The translations under genes were made by a program, and so were the position numbers. Shown here one piece after another: positions 43,712 through 52,109 of a DNA stretch of 64,000 nt. The stretch is from assembly GCF_003173775.1 (NCBI RefSeq), contig NZ_CP029552.1:3954001-4018000 (forward strand), written 5' to 3'. The notes beneath the pieces were generated by a model. That model worked only from the letters and a program-made list of their open reading frames with translations, was not told where the DNA came from and made no database searches. The first letter of the stretch is position 1. Every line of letters starts with the position of its first letter. The DNA comes from Methylobacterium sp. 17Sr1-1. Its GTDB lineage: Bacteria; Pseudomonadota; Alphaproteobacteria; Rhizobiales; Beijerinckiaceae.

Positions 43712-44671
43712 TCAGCGCCGGCCGTCGAGGGCGGCGGCGATCTGGTCGACCGTGGTCTGGAGCGCCCGCAGGCCCCCGGCGGCGAGGTACCAGCTGGCGG
43801 CGTCAACGGACACGACCTGCCCTTTGCGCCAGGCGCTCGTCTGTCGCACCAGCTCGTTGTCGAGGAGCTGGCGCGCCGGCTGGCCGCGCACCCCGATCGC
43901 CGCGTCCCGGTCGAGCACGAACAGCCAGTCCGGGTCGGTCCTGGCGATGAACTCGAACGCGATCGGCTGGCCGTGGATGCCGGCCCCGAGCTCGGTCGCG
44001 GCCGGCCGGAAGCCGAGGGCGCCGTGGATCAGGCCGAAGCGCGAGCCCGGCCCGAAGGCGCTCAGGCGCCCGCCGGTCGAGAGCACGAACAGGGCCGTGC
44101 CGGCCTGCGGGGCCCTGGCGTGGATCGACGCGATGCCGACCTGGATCCGGCCGATTCGCGCCTCGGCCTCCGCCTCCTTGCCGAACAGGCGGGCGAGCGA
44201 GCGGATGTTGCGCAACTCGCTGCCGAGGGGATCGGCGGGGTCGCTCGAGAGATCGATGGTCGGCGCCATCTTCGCCAGCGCCTCGTAGCGCGGCCCCGAG
44301 CGGCCGCCGACGACGACAAGGTCGGGCTCGGCCGCGTTGATCGCCTCGTAATCGGGCTCCCACAGCGTGCCCATCGGGCGGTAGCGCGGCGCGTTGTACT
44401 GCGCGAGGGAGGGCGGCTTCGCCCCGGCCGCGACGCCGAAGACCGGGACGCCGAGGGCGTCGAGGGTATCGAGGGCGGCGAGGTCGAACACGACGATTTT
44501 TTTGGGCGTGGCCGGCAGGGTGGTCTGGCCGCGGGTGTGCTGCACCACGATCTCGGCGGTCGCGGGGGCGGCGCACAACATGGCGAGCAGGAGAGCCATG
44601 AGGTGGCGCCGGGTCGTCTTGAGAGACGGCAAGGTGGGTGTCCTCTGAGGGGCTTGATTGTTGTTTACCAT
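43712..44671 (-). CDS. metallophore-binding periplasmic protein (FatB/YclQ-like)
   Basis: 319 residues. A long N-region and hydrophobic segment (TTRRHLMALLLAMLCAAPATAEI) form a signal; the mature protein has the two-lobe helical-backbone fold: PATPKKIVVFDLAALDTLDALGVPVFGV, then DYEAINAAEPDLVVVGGRSGPRYEAL, LFVLSTGGRLSAFGPGSRFGLIHGALG, and the conserved WRKGQVVSVDAASWYLAAGGL. This is the FatB/YclQ group that binds catecholate siderophores such as petrobactin or their precursors. First gene of the importer and separated from the biosynthetic genes upstream only by a palindromic element (44721-44891). No lipobox cysteine is evident. Confidence 0.88.
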   Translation of the reverse strand: MVNNNQAPQRTPTLPSLKTTRRHLMALLLAMLCAAPATAEIVVQHTRGQTTLPATPKKIVVFDLAALDTLDALGVPVFGVAAGAKPPSLAQYNAPRYRPMGTLWEPDYEAINAAEPDLVVVGGRSGPRYEALAKMAPTIDLSSDPADPLGSELRNIRSLARLFGKEAEAEARIGRIQVGIASIHARAPQAGTALFVLSTGGRLSAFGPGSRFGLIHGALGFRPAATELGAGIHGQPIAFEFIARTDPDWLFVLDRDAAIGVRGQPARQLLDNELVRQTSAWRKGQVVSVDAASWYLAAGGLRALQTTVDQIAAALDGRR

Positions 44672-44720
44672 CGAAATCTGATCGCGAGACCGGCGATCGG
44701 ACGACGATCATGACCCGCTA

Positions 44721-44891
44721 CCCTTTCCCGGACGACTGCAACGAAGTGGAAGGAGATCCGGGATCCAGCGCAAGAAGCCGCGAAGCGCCCGCTTGTCTGC
44801 AACGGTTCAGCATAGAGAGCTGCTTCGCGGCGAGTCCTTCTGCTGGATCCCGGATCTCCGTCCGCTGACGCTGCAGTCGTCCGGGAAAGGG
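44721..44891. repeat. 171-bp palindromic element inside the metallophore island
   Basis: The outer 20 bp are perfect inverted repeats (44721-44740 CCCTTTCCCGGACGACTGCA; 44872-44891), and an inner 18-bp pair is also perfect (44752-44769 GGAGATCCGGGATCCAGC; 44842-44859). The middle 70 bp is unpaired. It shares the GATCC-GGGATCC core with the dispersed elements at 9.3, 20.0 and 27.5 kb but has its own terminal sequences. Confidence 0.9.
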
Positions 44892-44941
44892 TTCAGGCTT
44901 GCAAGTCACTGACAGCCCGGTCGGATCAGGACGCGCACCCC

Positions 44942-45463
44942 TCACCGCACACCCCCCGGCCGCAGCCGCGCCATGCAGTGCACGTCCACGAACGCCCCGT
45001 CCCGAAAACTGGCGGCCCGGTGCGTACCCTCGATCTCGAACCCGAACCGCTCGTAGAGCGCGATCGCCCGGAAATTGTCGACGAAGACCGTCATCTCGAT
45101 CCGGGTGACGTTGAGCCAGTTCTCGGCGGTGTCGATGATCGCCGCCAGCAGCCGCGAGCCGATGCCGCGCCCGGCATAGCCCTCGTTCACGCCGAGCCAG
45201 AACTCCGCCGCGTGGGCGCGCCGGCCGTAGAACGGCCGCAGGGCCGCCGCGCCGACCGCGCGGCCGTCCGCCTCCGCCACCAGGTGCAGGTCCCGCGGAG
45301 AGCGCGGCGTCGCCCAGGCCTTGACCGCCTCGAACGATTCGTAAGGAAGGGCCAGCGTGCCGGAGCGGAAGGCGGGCTGGTTGTACAGCTCGAAGAGGTC
45401 CGGCATGTCGGCCTCGCGCATCGCCCGCACGGTCACGTCCAGGGTCGCCGTCATGCCGGTCAC
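44942..45463 (-). CDS. GNAT acetyltransferase in metallophore operon
   Basis: 173 residues. The acetyl-CoA site is seen in LGVNEGYAGRGIGSRLLAAIIDTAENWLNVTRIEMTVFVDNFRAIALYERFGFEIEGTHR, typical of the RimJ/RimL-like branch. Its ATG overlaps the DUF2218 stop (ATGA), so it belongs to the biosynthetic operon. Rhodopetrobactin and methylolanthanin carry N-acetylated polyamine ends, so this enzyme is a natural candidate for that acetylation; in gene content the operon matches the mll cluster of Methylorubrum extorquens as I remember it. Acetylation is inference. Confidence 0.8.
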   Translation of the reverse strand: MTGMTATLDVTVRAMREADMPDLFELYNQPAFRSGTLALPYESFEAVKAWATPRSPRDLHLVAEADGRAVGAAALRPFYGRRAHAAEFWLGVNEGYAGRGIGSRLLAAIIDTAENWLNVTRIEMTVFVDNFRAIALYERFGFEIEGTHRAASFRDGAFVDVHCMARLRPGGVR

Positions 45464-45738
45464 GCCCAGTCGATCCGCAGCGTCTCGCGGAAGGCGAAGC
45501 GTTCGAGGTGGCGCACGATCACGGCGTGGAAGTCGGGCAACGTCGCCGGATCGGCGACGGTGAGGTCGATCGTCAGCGCCTCGGCATCGGCGGCGAGCCG
45601 GGCTTCGCCCAGGGGCAGGGCGATCCGGGCGGTCGTTGGGTCGAACTCGGTCTCGAACCGGTGCGACCAGTGCTTGGCGAGCTGCTGCAGGTAGCGGCTC
45701 GCATGCGCGGTGCCGACGACGGCGCGGGACTGGATCAT
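45460..45738 (-). CDS. DUF2218 family protein
   Basis: 92 residues. The family, named after proteins such as those beside siderophore-interacting reductases, has the pattern SRYLQQLAKHWSHRFETEFDPTTARI, then LGEARLAADAEALTIDLTVADPATLPDFHAVIVRHLERFAFRE. The start overlaps the AsbDE-like stop (ATGA). Precise function unknown; occurrence with siderophore genes suggests a role in the metallophore pathway or metal release. Confidence 0.85.
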   Translation of the reverse strand: MIQSRAVVGTAHASRYLQQLAKHWSHRFETEFDPTTARIALPLGEARLAADAEALTIDLTVADPATLPDFHAVIVRHLERFAFRETLRIDWA

Positions 45739-47048
45739 GGGAGGCATCCTTCCTCGGCGAGGCTGCGATGGTCGGGGAGGCGGGCCGTCCGCCAGGCCCG
45801 GTAGGCCTCGGACAGCCGGTGCTTGAGCGCGAACTCGGCCGCGTCGAGCGCGTCGAGGCGGGCCATCACCCCGGCGACCTGCGCCGGGTCGGCCGACCGG
45901 GCGAGCTTGAGCACCGCGTAGTGCAGGGCGGTGAGACCGTTCACCAGCGCCTCGATGTCGTCGCAGATCCGCTGGAATTCTGCGTCGGGCCAGGCGAGGG
46001 CGCGCCAGAAAAAGGCGAAGCCGTGCTCGTAGGCCCATTTGCGGATGGTGATGACCGGCAGTTCGCGCAACGCCTCGCCGATGGCGGCGAGCGTCAGCCC
46101 GCCGCGTCCCTCGGCATGGGCCGCCACGATTGCCCGAACCGCGTCGATCAGCGGGTTGGCGTCGAGGACGAAGCAGGCCTCGAAGAAGGCGTCGAGATCG
46201 GCGTCCGCCGGCGGGTGCGCGAGCGAGGGATCGAACCGGTATCCGCCGGCGACGCTGGGCTGGCGGATGGCGTTCAGCATCCGGTCCCGCGCGATTCCGC
46301 CCTCCCAGCGGAAGTCGGGATCGCGCACCTGCCAGGTCTCGGGATCGTCGGTAAGGCTCACCAGCAGGTAGTGCGGGAAAGGGTTCTGGTTGAACTTGTT
46401 CTCCCGCTCCGGCAGGTGGAACATGTCCAGCATCACCATCACGCATTCCTCCGGGCGCCGCCGCGCCAGCAGGTCGATGAGGGTCGCGACGTTCTCGTCC
46501 TTCGACCGGGAAGGGTCGTACCAGGCATGGAGCGGCACGCCGTAGAGCCGCTCGAACCAGTAGCGAAACACCTCGTGGTCCTGGGCATCCGAGTGATAGG
46601 CGAGGCGGAATTCGTCGGTGATGGCGAAGTCGGCGTCCCAGATCAGGGCGTAGAACGGACGGTGGTCGATCCCGCGCGCCTTCAGCCCGTCGCAGACGCA
46701 GCTGACGAAGCAGTGGATCTTCAGGTCGTAGGCCAGCGCGCCGTGGACGCCCTCGGACGGTGCCGCCGCTACGACCGGGGCCTCCGCCGCGGGTTCGCGC
46801 ACGAGCAGCCCGGCAAGGTCGGAGACCGTCGCGAGGTCGCTCCGCGCGATCGCCTCCTCGGGGATCGCGAGGCCGAGGCTCATCTCCAGCGAGAGGACGA
46901 GCTGCAGCACCTGGACCGAATCGAGATAGAGATCCTCGTTGAGCCGCGCCCGCGGCCCGAAACGGTCGAGATGCGGGTGGTGCATCTCGTCGCGCAGGAC
47001 CGTGCCGATGGCCGCGACCGCGTCGTCGCGGGTCAGGGTGGAGATCAC
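45735..47048 (-). CDS. aryl-carrier protein fused to DUF6005 (AsbD + AsbE-like)
   Basis: 437 residues from GTG 47048, overlapping the ligase stop by 4 bp. Residues 1-80 are an acyl-carrier domain with phosphopantetheine serine S44 (LNEDLYLDSVQVLQLVLSLE). The rest (from about 105: HGALAYDLKIHCFVSCVCDGLKARGIDHRPFYALIWDADF to LRELPVITIRKWAYEHGFAFFWRAL) is DUF6005, the AsbE family, which transfers the carrier-bound aryl acid to a polyamine. In the petrobactin pathway AsbD and AsbE are separate; here they are fused, so the aryl group would pass within one protein. Confidence 0.88.
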   Translation of the reverse strand: MISTLTRDDAVAAIGTVLRDEMHHPHLDRFGPRARLNEDLYLDSVQVLQLVLSLEMSLGLAIPEEAIARSDLATVSDLAGLLVREPAAEAPVVAAAPSEGVHGALAYDLKIHCFVSCVCDGLKARGIDHRPFYALIWDADFAITDEFRLAYHSDAQDHEVFRYWFERLYGVPLHAWYDPSRSKDENVATLIDLLARRRPEECVMVMLDMFHLPERENKFNQNPFPHYLLVSLTDDPETWQVRDPDFRWEGGIARDRMLNAIRQPSVAGGYRFDPSLAHPPADADLDAFFEACFVLDANPLIDAVRAIVAAHAEGRGGLTLAAIGEALRELPVITIRKWAYEHGFAFFWRALAWPDAEFQRICDDIEALVNGLTALHYAVLKLARSADPAQVAGVMARLDALDAAEFALKHRLSEAYRAWRTARLPDHRSLAEEGCLP

Positions 47049-48310
47049 GACACCGCCTCCAGGGCGCCGCTGCGGTAGCGCTCGGCGGCTTCGCGGCGGG
47101 AGATCTTGCCGTTGGCCTGGCGCGGGATGGCGGCGACCTGCAAGGCCTCGACCGGGACCTGATGGCCGGCGAGGAAGCGGCGGCACCAGTCCTGGAGCGC
47201 GCGCGGCGGCACCGGCGCCTCGGCGCTGAACAGGAGCGTCACCCGTTCGCCCGCGAAGGGATCGGCCCGGGCGAAGGCCACCGCATCGGTGATGCCCGGC
47301 ATCGCCATCACCACGTCCTCGACCTCGCCCGGATAGACGTTGAGGCCCGAGACGTTGATCGTGTCGCTCCGGCGGGACACGAAGATCAGCATGCCGTCGG
47401 GCAGCCGGTAGCCGAGGTCGCCGGTGCGGACCGTGGCGCCGCCGCTGCCGACCACGATCTCCTCGGGCGCGCCGGCGCTCACGCCCGCCTGGACGCGATG
47501 ATGCGGCAGGGGATAGCCGATCGCGTCCGCCCGTCGCAGGTCGGGGTTCACCGCGATGCAGCCGGCCTCCGAGCAGCCGTATTGCTGGAAGAGGTGCTCC
47601 ACCCGGGCCCGGATGGCGGCGAACCAGGGCGCGGGCAAAAGCGTGCCGGACGTCATCGCCGCATGGAGGCGCTCGCCCTCCGGCATCAGCCGCGCGAGCG
47701 TGTGCAGCATGGCGGGCGAGGTGTAGAGCAGCGGTCGCTCGGTCTCGCGCAGGCGGCGCAGCAGGTACTTCGGGTTGCCGGTATCGAGCACCAGGGGCGC
47801 CCGGCCGCGGCGCAGGCCCACGAGCAGGCCGCAGATCAGCCCGTAGGAATGGGTGATCGGGCAGGCGATGACGGGCGTCATCCCCTCCGGCTCGGCGAAG
47901 GCCGCGACGTAGCTCTCGATCTCGCGCTCGACCGCGCTCCAGGGGCGGGCGATGCATTTCGGCTCCCCGGTCGTGCCGGAGCTCATCTGGAGCAGGTGGC
48001 CCTCGCCCGGCACCGGGGGCGGGGCGTCGTCGAGGCTCTCGCCGTCGAGATCGTCGAGGAAGACCCGGTGGCAGCCGGCCCGGGCGGCGAGCCGCCGGGC
48101 GCCGTCATCCGGCAGGGCCGGATGGATCGGCAGCACGGTCGCGCCGGCCCGGCGGGCGGCCAGGATGAAGGCGAGGCTCGACGCGGTGTCGCGGAACCGC
48201 GCGGCGACCCGTTCGCCGCTGCCGGCCCGCAGGCGGGCGCGCTCGGTGACATGCGCGAGCGTCGCCGCCATCTCTTCCGCCGCGAGGATGCGTCCGTCGA
48301 TCTCGATCAT
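47045..48310 (-). CDS. aryl acid-AMP ligase (AsbC-like)
   Basis: 421 residues. Adenylate-forming enzyme: P-loop MSSGTTGEPKC (about 109-119), ITHSYGLICGLLVGL, FQQYGCSEAGCIAVN (A5 region), TGDLGYRLPDGMLIFVSRRSDTINVSGLNVYPGEVEDV (A7-A8) and the late lysine in PRQANGKISRRE. Size and lack of other domains match AsbC, which activates 3,4-dihydroxybenzoate and loads it onto AsbD. Whether the aryl acid here is 3,4-dihydroxybenzoate or 4-hydroxybenzoate cannot be read by eye. Start overlaps the upstream synthetase stop by 4 bp. Confidence 0.88.
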   Translation of the reverse strand: MIEIDGRILAAEEMAATLAHVTERARLRAGSGERVAARFRDTASSLAFILAARRAGATVLPIHPALPDDGARRLAARAGCHRVFLDDLDGESLDDAPPPVPGEGHLLQMSSGTTGEPKCIARPWSAVEREIESYVAAFAEPEGMTPVIACPITHSYGLICGLLVGLRRGRAPLVLDTGNPKYLLRRLRETERPLLYTSPAMLHTLARLMPEGERLHAAMTSGTLLPAPWFAAIRARVEHLFQQYGCSEAGCIAVNPDLRRADAIGYPLPHHRVQAGVSAGAPEEIVVGSGGATVRTGDLGYRLPDGMLIFVSRRSDTINVSGLNVYPGEVEDVVMAMPGITDAVAFARADPFAGERVTLLFSAEAPVPPRALQDWCRRFLAGHQVPVEALQVAAIPRQANGKISRREAAERYRSGALEAVS

Positions 48311-49995
48311 GAGCCTGTCCGCAGGAGGGGGGAGAGAGGAGGGAAGAGGGCATTGGGCGCGAGGTGGCTGCCATGCGCCTCGCCGAGGCCGAGCTTGCGG
48401 GCGAGCAGCGCCTCCACCCGCAGGCAGGGCACCGCCACTTCCAGCCGGGCGAGCCGGTCCTCCAGCCCGTGCTCGGCCGCGTGGCGGCGCAGGCACCGGC
48501 CGAGCCCGTCCCAGAATCCGGCCTCGTCGAGCCCGTGCCGGCGGGCGAGGAGATGGGTGATCTCGCTCAGGTTGAAGACGAACAGGCTGTCGGTCACCAA
48601 TTCGGCGAGGGTGGCGGCCGCCCGCATGGCGTGGAAGCGGTCGTCCGGCGGCCCGGCATGAGCCGGGTCGATGGCGCCGAGATCCGGCACCGGGGGCACG
48701 TCGCGGAGGAAGTCGGGCGCGTATTCGGCGCTCTCGTGGAAATCACGGCACATCACCCGCTCGGGCCAGCCGTCGCGGTGCACCAGGATCATGTTCTGGC
48801 CGTGCGCCTCGAGCGCCACGCCGTGCGCCACCAGGAGGTGCCAGACCGGCAGCACCGCCACCTCGACCAGCCGGTCGAGCCAGGGTGCGAGGCCGTAACG
48901 ATCGAGCCAGGGCGCCACGAAGGTGCGGCCGTCCGGCTCAAGGGCGCAGAGCGCGTTGAGCGGCAAGGCGGCCTCGCCGGGCGCCAGGACAGGGCTCTCG
49001 CGCCAGATCGCCGCCAGCCGGCCGTCCCGGTCGGCGATCATCGCGGCGTACTCGCGCAGGATCGTCATCCCGGAGAGAGACGGGTCGCCGGCGACGATCC
49101 GGGCGAGCCAGTCCGAGAGCGCCGGCGCGGTCGGGACGAAGGCGGGATCGAGGATCCGCAGGCTCGACGTGCTGACGACGCTCAGGGACAGCTTTACACT
49201 CGGCGCAAGCGGGTCGTCGCACGCGTGGAGCGTGCGCAGGGACTGGCTCGCCCGGTAGCGCGGACCGGCCGTCCCAAGCGCGACGGCCTCGCCCGCCGCC
49301 AGCCGGGAGCGCCAGGGTTCTTGTCCCGCGAGGTGGCGCATCTGCCAGGGATGGACCGGGATGATCGCGTGCGAGACCGGGGAATGGCCGGCCGCGCGCA
49401 GGCGCTCCACCAGCCCGTCCCAATCCGGCCCGAGTACCGCGCGCCAGAACCCGTCCTCGTCGCCCGGCAGCGAGGCGGTCACCAGGAAGCGGGGCAGGGC
49501 GAGCCAGTCGAGGCGGAAGGCGCGCCCGGCTTCCGGCCCGTATGCGGCATGGTCGTCGAGGCCGAAGCCGGTGCGGGCCTTGAAGCAGGGGTGATAGGGG
49601 TGGCCCTCCGAGAGGGCGCCGTCGAGCGCCGCGAAGGGCAGGGCGCGGCGCTCCTGCGCCGGCAGGGACTCGGCGTTCCAGCGGCAGAGCGCGACCGTCT
49701 GCCGGAGCTCCGCGAGCAGGCGCTCGCGGTGCTCCGGAGGGGCCGGCAGGGCCTCGACCAGGTCCGCGAGCCGGGCCGCCTGCCACCCGCCCTCCGCCGC
49801 GACCTCGACCGGCCCGGCGAGGCGGGGGCGGCCGAAGGGGCCGACGTCGCCGGGGGCACGGAAATTCCGCCCACCGAGGCGCCAGTGCAGGGGGCAAGCG
49901 CCGGGCGCGACCTCCGCCGGGGTGTCGCTCAGGCCCTCGAACAGGACCGCCTCCGCGAGCTGCCGCAGCACGCGGTCGTCCGGCGGCTCAAGCAT
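48307..49995 (-). CDS. IucA/IucC-type NIS synthetase (AsbB-like)
   Basis: 562 residues from ATG 49995 (568 from ATG 50013). NRPS-independent siderophore synthetases join citrate to an amine with ATP. Conserved parts: EGHPYHPCFKARTGF, IIPVHPWQM, KLSLSVVSTSSLRIL, and HGVALEAHGQNMILVHRDGWPERVMCRDFHES. It would add the second polyamine arm to the citrate core. It overlaps the preceding synthetase by a few bases. AsbB-like is assigned from order and family type; which reaction each synthetase does is inferred. Confidence 0.9.
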   Translation of the reverse strand: MLEPPDDRVLRQLAEAVLFEGLSDTPAEVAPGACPLHWRLGGRNFRAPGDVGPFGRPRLAGPVEVAAEGGWQAARLADLVEALPAPPEHRERLLAELRQTVALCRWNAESLPAQERRALPFAALDGALSEGHPYHPCFKARTGFGLDDHAAYGPEAGRAFRLDWLALPRFLVTASLPGDEDGFWRAVLGPDWDGLVERLRAAGHSPVSHAIIPVHPWQMRHLAGQEPWRSRLAAGEAVALGTAGPRYRASQSLRTLHACDDPLAPSVKLSLSVVSTSSLRILDPAFVPTAPALSDWLARIVAGDPSLSGMTILREYAAMIADRDGRLAAIWRESPVLAPGEAALPLNALCALEPDGRTFVAPWLDRYGLAPWLDRLVEVAVLPVWHLLVAHGVALEAHGQNMILVHRDGWPERVMCRDFHESAEYAPDFLRDVPPVPDLGAIDPAHAGPPDDRFHAMRAAATLAELVTDSLFVFNLSEITHLLARRHGLDEAGFWDGLGRCLRRHAAEHGLEDRLARLEVAVPCLRVEALLARKLGLGEAHGSHLAPNALFPPLSPLLRTGS

Positions 49996-51784
49996 GCCGG
50001 GACGCCGGAACACGGCCGGACGCGCCCTGCCGTGCCCAATGCCGGAGCGGGTTCGGCATGTCGATATAGGTGCCGGCGCCGTCGGCCGAGGCCAGCTCGT
50101 CGCGGTCGGCGAGGCGCACGCGCAGGTTCGCCTTGGTGCAGAGGGTCGGCCCGTCCAGGACCGAGCGGGCGAAGGCCCGGCCCGGACCGGTCATGCGCCG
50201 GGCGATCGTCTCCAGCCGGCGGGCGAGGTCGTCGAGGAGCACCTCCTCCCGGACGATCCCGTCATGGCCCATCCGGGCCACCACGGAGAAGACCTGGTTC
50301 ACCACGAGGTAATAGGCGAGGCGCCGGCGGATCTCGTCGTCGTCGAAGAAGAGCGACGGGATGGTGCCGGTCTCCGGTACCAGGCGCTGGATCCGCGGGC
50401 GGGCGTCCTCCGACAGGTAGAAGCCCTGGTTGTCGCGGTAGAAGCCCCGGCGCGGCCAGCCGGCGGCGACGTCGAGGAGCGCGTTCTGCTGGTGGGCCTC
50501 CAGGGCGATGCCGTGCCGGTCGTAGAGGGCGACGACCGGTTCCAGCATGCAATCGAGATAGAGGCTGAACCAGGTCCGGCCGGCATGGGCGAGATCCGCC
50601 TGGGCGAGGTCCGTGCCGCCGACCCGTCGCAGCAGGGTCGCGAGCCGCGAGGGACGGCCCGGTACCGGCTCGGCGGTCAGCGCCGCGACGGTCGCGACGC
50701 CGCGCTCCGCCCCGTCCCGGAACGGGTTTTCGCGATACACCGTCTCGAAGCCGCTCTCGGGGTGGCCGGGCAGGTCCAGCGTCATCCAGGCCGGGTCGGC
50801 GACGATCCGGAAGGCGGGATGCTCGGCGCCGCCGCTCCGCGCCAGCAGCCGCGCCACCGCGACCCCGGCCTCCAATTCGGCCTTCCGGTTCACCCGCAGC
50901 GAGTTGGTGAGGGTGACGGGCAGCGAGAACTTCGCCATCCAGTCGCTGTCCGGCGCATAGACCGTGCGCAGGGACGAGGTCGCGGTGAAACGCGGGCCGA
51001 AGGCGCCGAGCAGCCTCAGGTGGCCCGCCTCCACCAGCGCGGCGACGGCCGGCGTCAGCAGCAGCGCCTCGGCCTGGAGCGGATGCATCGGCAGGGCGAT
51101 CTCGCCGGGGCGCAGGGGCAGGCGCCCGGCCTCCGCCCCGAGGAGGTCGCGGGCGATCTCCGGAGCGGAGCGGGCCACCGCCGAATCGTGCCGCACCCGG
51201 GCGGCGTCGGCGGCGAAGACCGCGAGGCGGAACGTCCCGCCCTCCTCGGGCGCGTAGGCGCGGGCCTGCCAGGGTGTGAGGCCCTGGCGGCTCTTCGGCG
51301 TCGGGTGCAGCCAGTGGCCGAAGACGAGCGCGCGCTCGGCCGCGATGAAATCCTCCGTCCCGCCGGGGGCTTGCGCCGCGAGGTCGAGCTGGCGCGCGGT
51401 CTCGCGGTAGCTGTCGAGCACCCGCCCGAGCAGCTCCAGTTCGCGCGCGCGCGCCTTGGTCCCGCCGGCCTCGTCGCAGCGCGCATAGGCCTCGCCGAGC
51501 AGGTCCTGCAGCGCCCGCATCGGTGCGACCGGGCGCCAGCGCGGCTCGTGAAGGTGGCGGGTCCACAGCCGGCCGAAGCCTTGAGCGCCGCAGAGCGAGG
51601 GCGCGACGATCTCGGCCCGGATCGCGACGCGCTGGTCGCGCAGCTGCCACTCGACGCATGAGGCGGGCGGCCCGTCGGGCAGCGCATGGCGCACCGGGAT
51701 GCCGGGATCGATCTCGCGCAGGTAGCCGTTGGCGAAGCTGCGGAACGCCGCCGCCTCGGCGACGGCTTCAGACGGTTGCGGCAT
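49988..51784 (-). CDS. IucA/IucC-type NIS synthetase (AsbA-like)
   Basis: 598 residues from ATG 51784, close to AsbA (about 600). It forms the first amide between citrate and spermidine or a similar amine. Conserved blocks: FGHWLHPTPKSRQGL, IALPMHPLQ, FTATSSLRTVYAPDSDWMAKFSLPVTLTNSLRVNRKAELEAGV, YDRHGIALEAHQQNALLD. First gene of the biosynthetic operon; the promoter region upstream has a TTGACT element and two palindromes. The frame is open to 51922, but that part has no family character. Confidence 0.9.
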   Translation of the reverse strand: MPQPSEAVAEAAAFRSFANGYLREIDPGIPVRHALPDGPPASCVEWQLRDQRVAIRAEIVAPSLCGAQGFGRLWTRHLHEPRWRPVAPMRALQDLLGEAYARCDEAGGTKARARELELLGRVLDSYRETARQLDLAAQAPGGTEDFIAAERALVFGHWLHPTPKSRQGLTPWQARAYAPEEGGTFRLAVFAADAARVRHDSAVARSAPEIARDLLGAEAGRLPLRPGEIALPMHPLQAEALLLTPAVAALVEAGHLRLLGAFGPRFTATSSLRTVYAPDSDWMAKFSLPVTLTNSLRVNRKAELEAGVAVARLLARSGGAEHPAFRIVADPAWMTLDLPGHPESGFETVYRENPFRDGAERGVATVAALTAEPVPGRPSRLATLLRRVGGTDLAQADLAHAGRTWFSLYLDCMLEPVVALYDRHGIALEAHQQNALLDVAAGWPRRGFYRDNQGFYLSEDARPRIQRLVPETGTIPSLFFDDDEIRRRLAYYLVVNQVFSVVARMGHDGIVREEVLLDDLARRLETIARRMTGPGRAFARSVLDGPTLCTKANLRVRLADRDELASADGAGTYIDMPNPLRHWARQGASGRVPASRHA

Positions 51785-51900
51785 GTCGACCAAGCCTCGC
51801 TCCGGCCTCCGGTTGGGGAATTTCGGTGTGTGCAGGGGCGCCGATGCCCGGCGGAGCCGGATCGCCCGCTCGGATGCACCGGATCGCTTCGGGTCCGGGT

Positions 51901-51962
51901 CTATCGCTCGCACGACAGGCAAGAGTCAAGAAAATATGCCGATATTCCGTGCATAGATGCAC
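51901..51962 (-). promoter_or_regulatory. candidate promoter with two tandem palindromes
   Basis: Reading leftward, TTGACT (51929-51924) is followed after 18 bp by GATAGA (51905-51900), a fair -35/-10 pair. Just upstream are AATAT-N4-ATATT (51933-51946) and GTGCAT-AG-ATGCAC (51949-51962), two palindromes arranged head to tail and suited to binding a dimeric regulator. The asbA-like start is about 115 bp downstream. Confidence 0.55.
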
Positions 51963-52064
51963 AGATTTGAACTATTATGAAAACAAAAAAACTCGAAACG
52001 GCGGCCGTCACTCCGGATGTCGCAGATCGAATGCTGAGCGGCGCGCAGGCGTCATCGTGCAGGG

Positions 52065-52099
52065 AGGGGGGAAGGACCGCCTCCGGGTCGTTCCCCCCT
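52065..52099 (-). terminator. hairpin downstream of the TonB receptor gene
   Basis: AGGGGGGAA (52065-52073) pairs perfectly with TTCCCCCCT (52091-52099), 11 bp beyond the receptor stop. No clear T-run, so termination or stabilisation of the receptor message is possible. Confidence 0.55.
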
Positions 52100-52109
52100 G
52101 CCGTCTTAC

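Larger units (their letters stand above)
51785..52109. other. promoter region of the metallophore biosynthetic operon
   Basis: Locally AT-rich, unlike the surroundings. It contains the receptor-gene terminator hairpin (52065-52099), an A-rich run at about 51980-51995, two tandem palindromes and a TTGACT element for the leftward operon. No gene seen. Confidence 0.6.
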
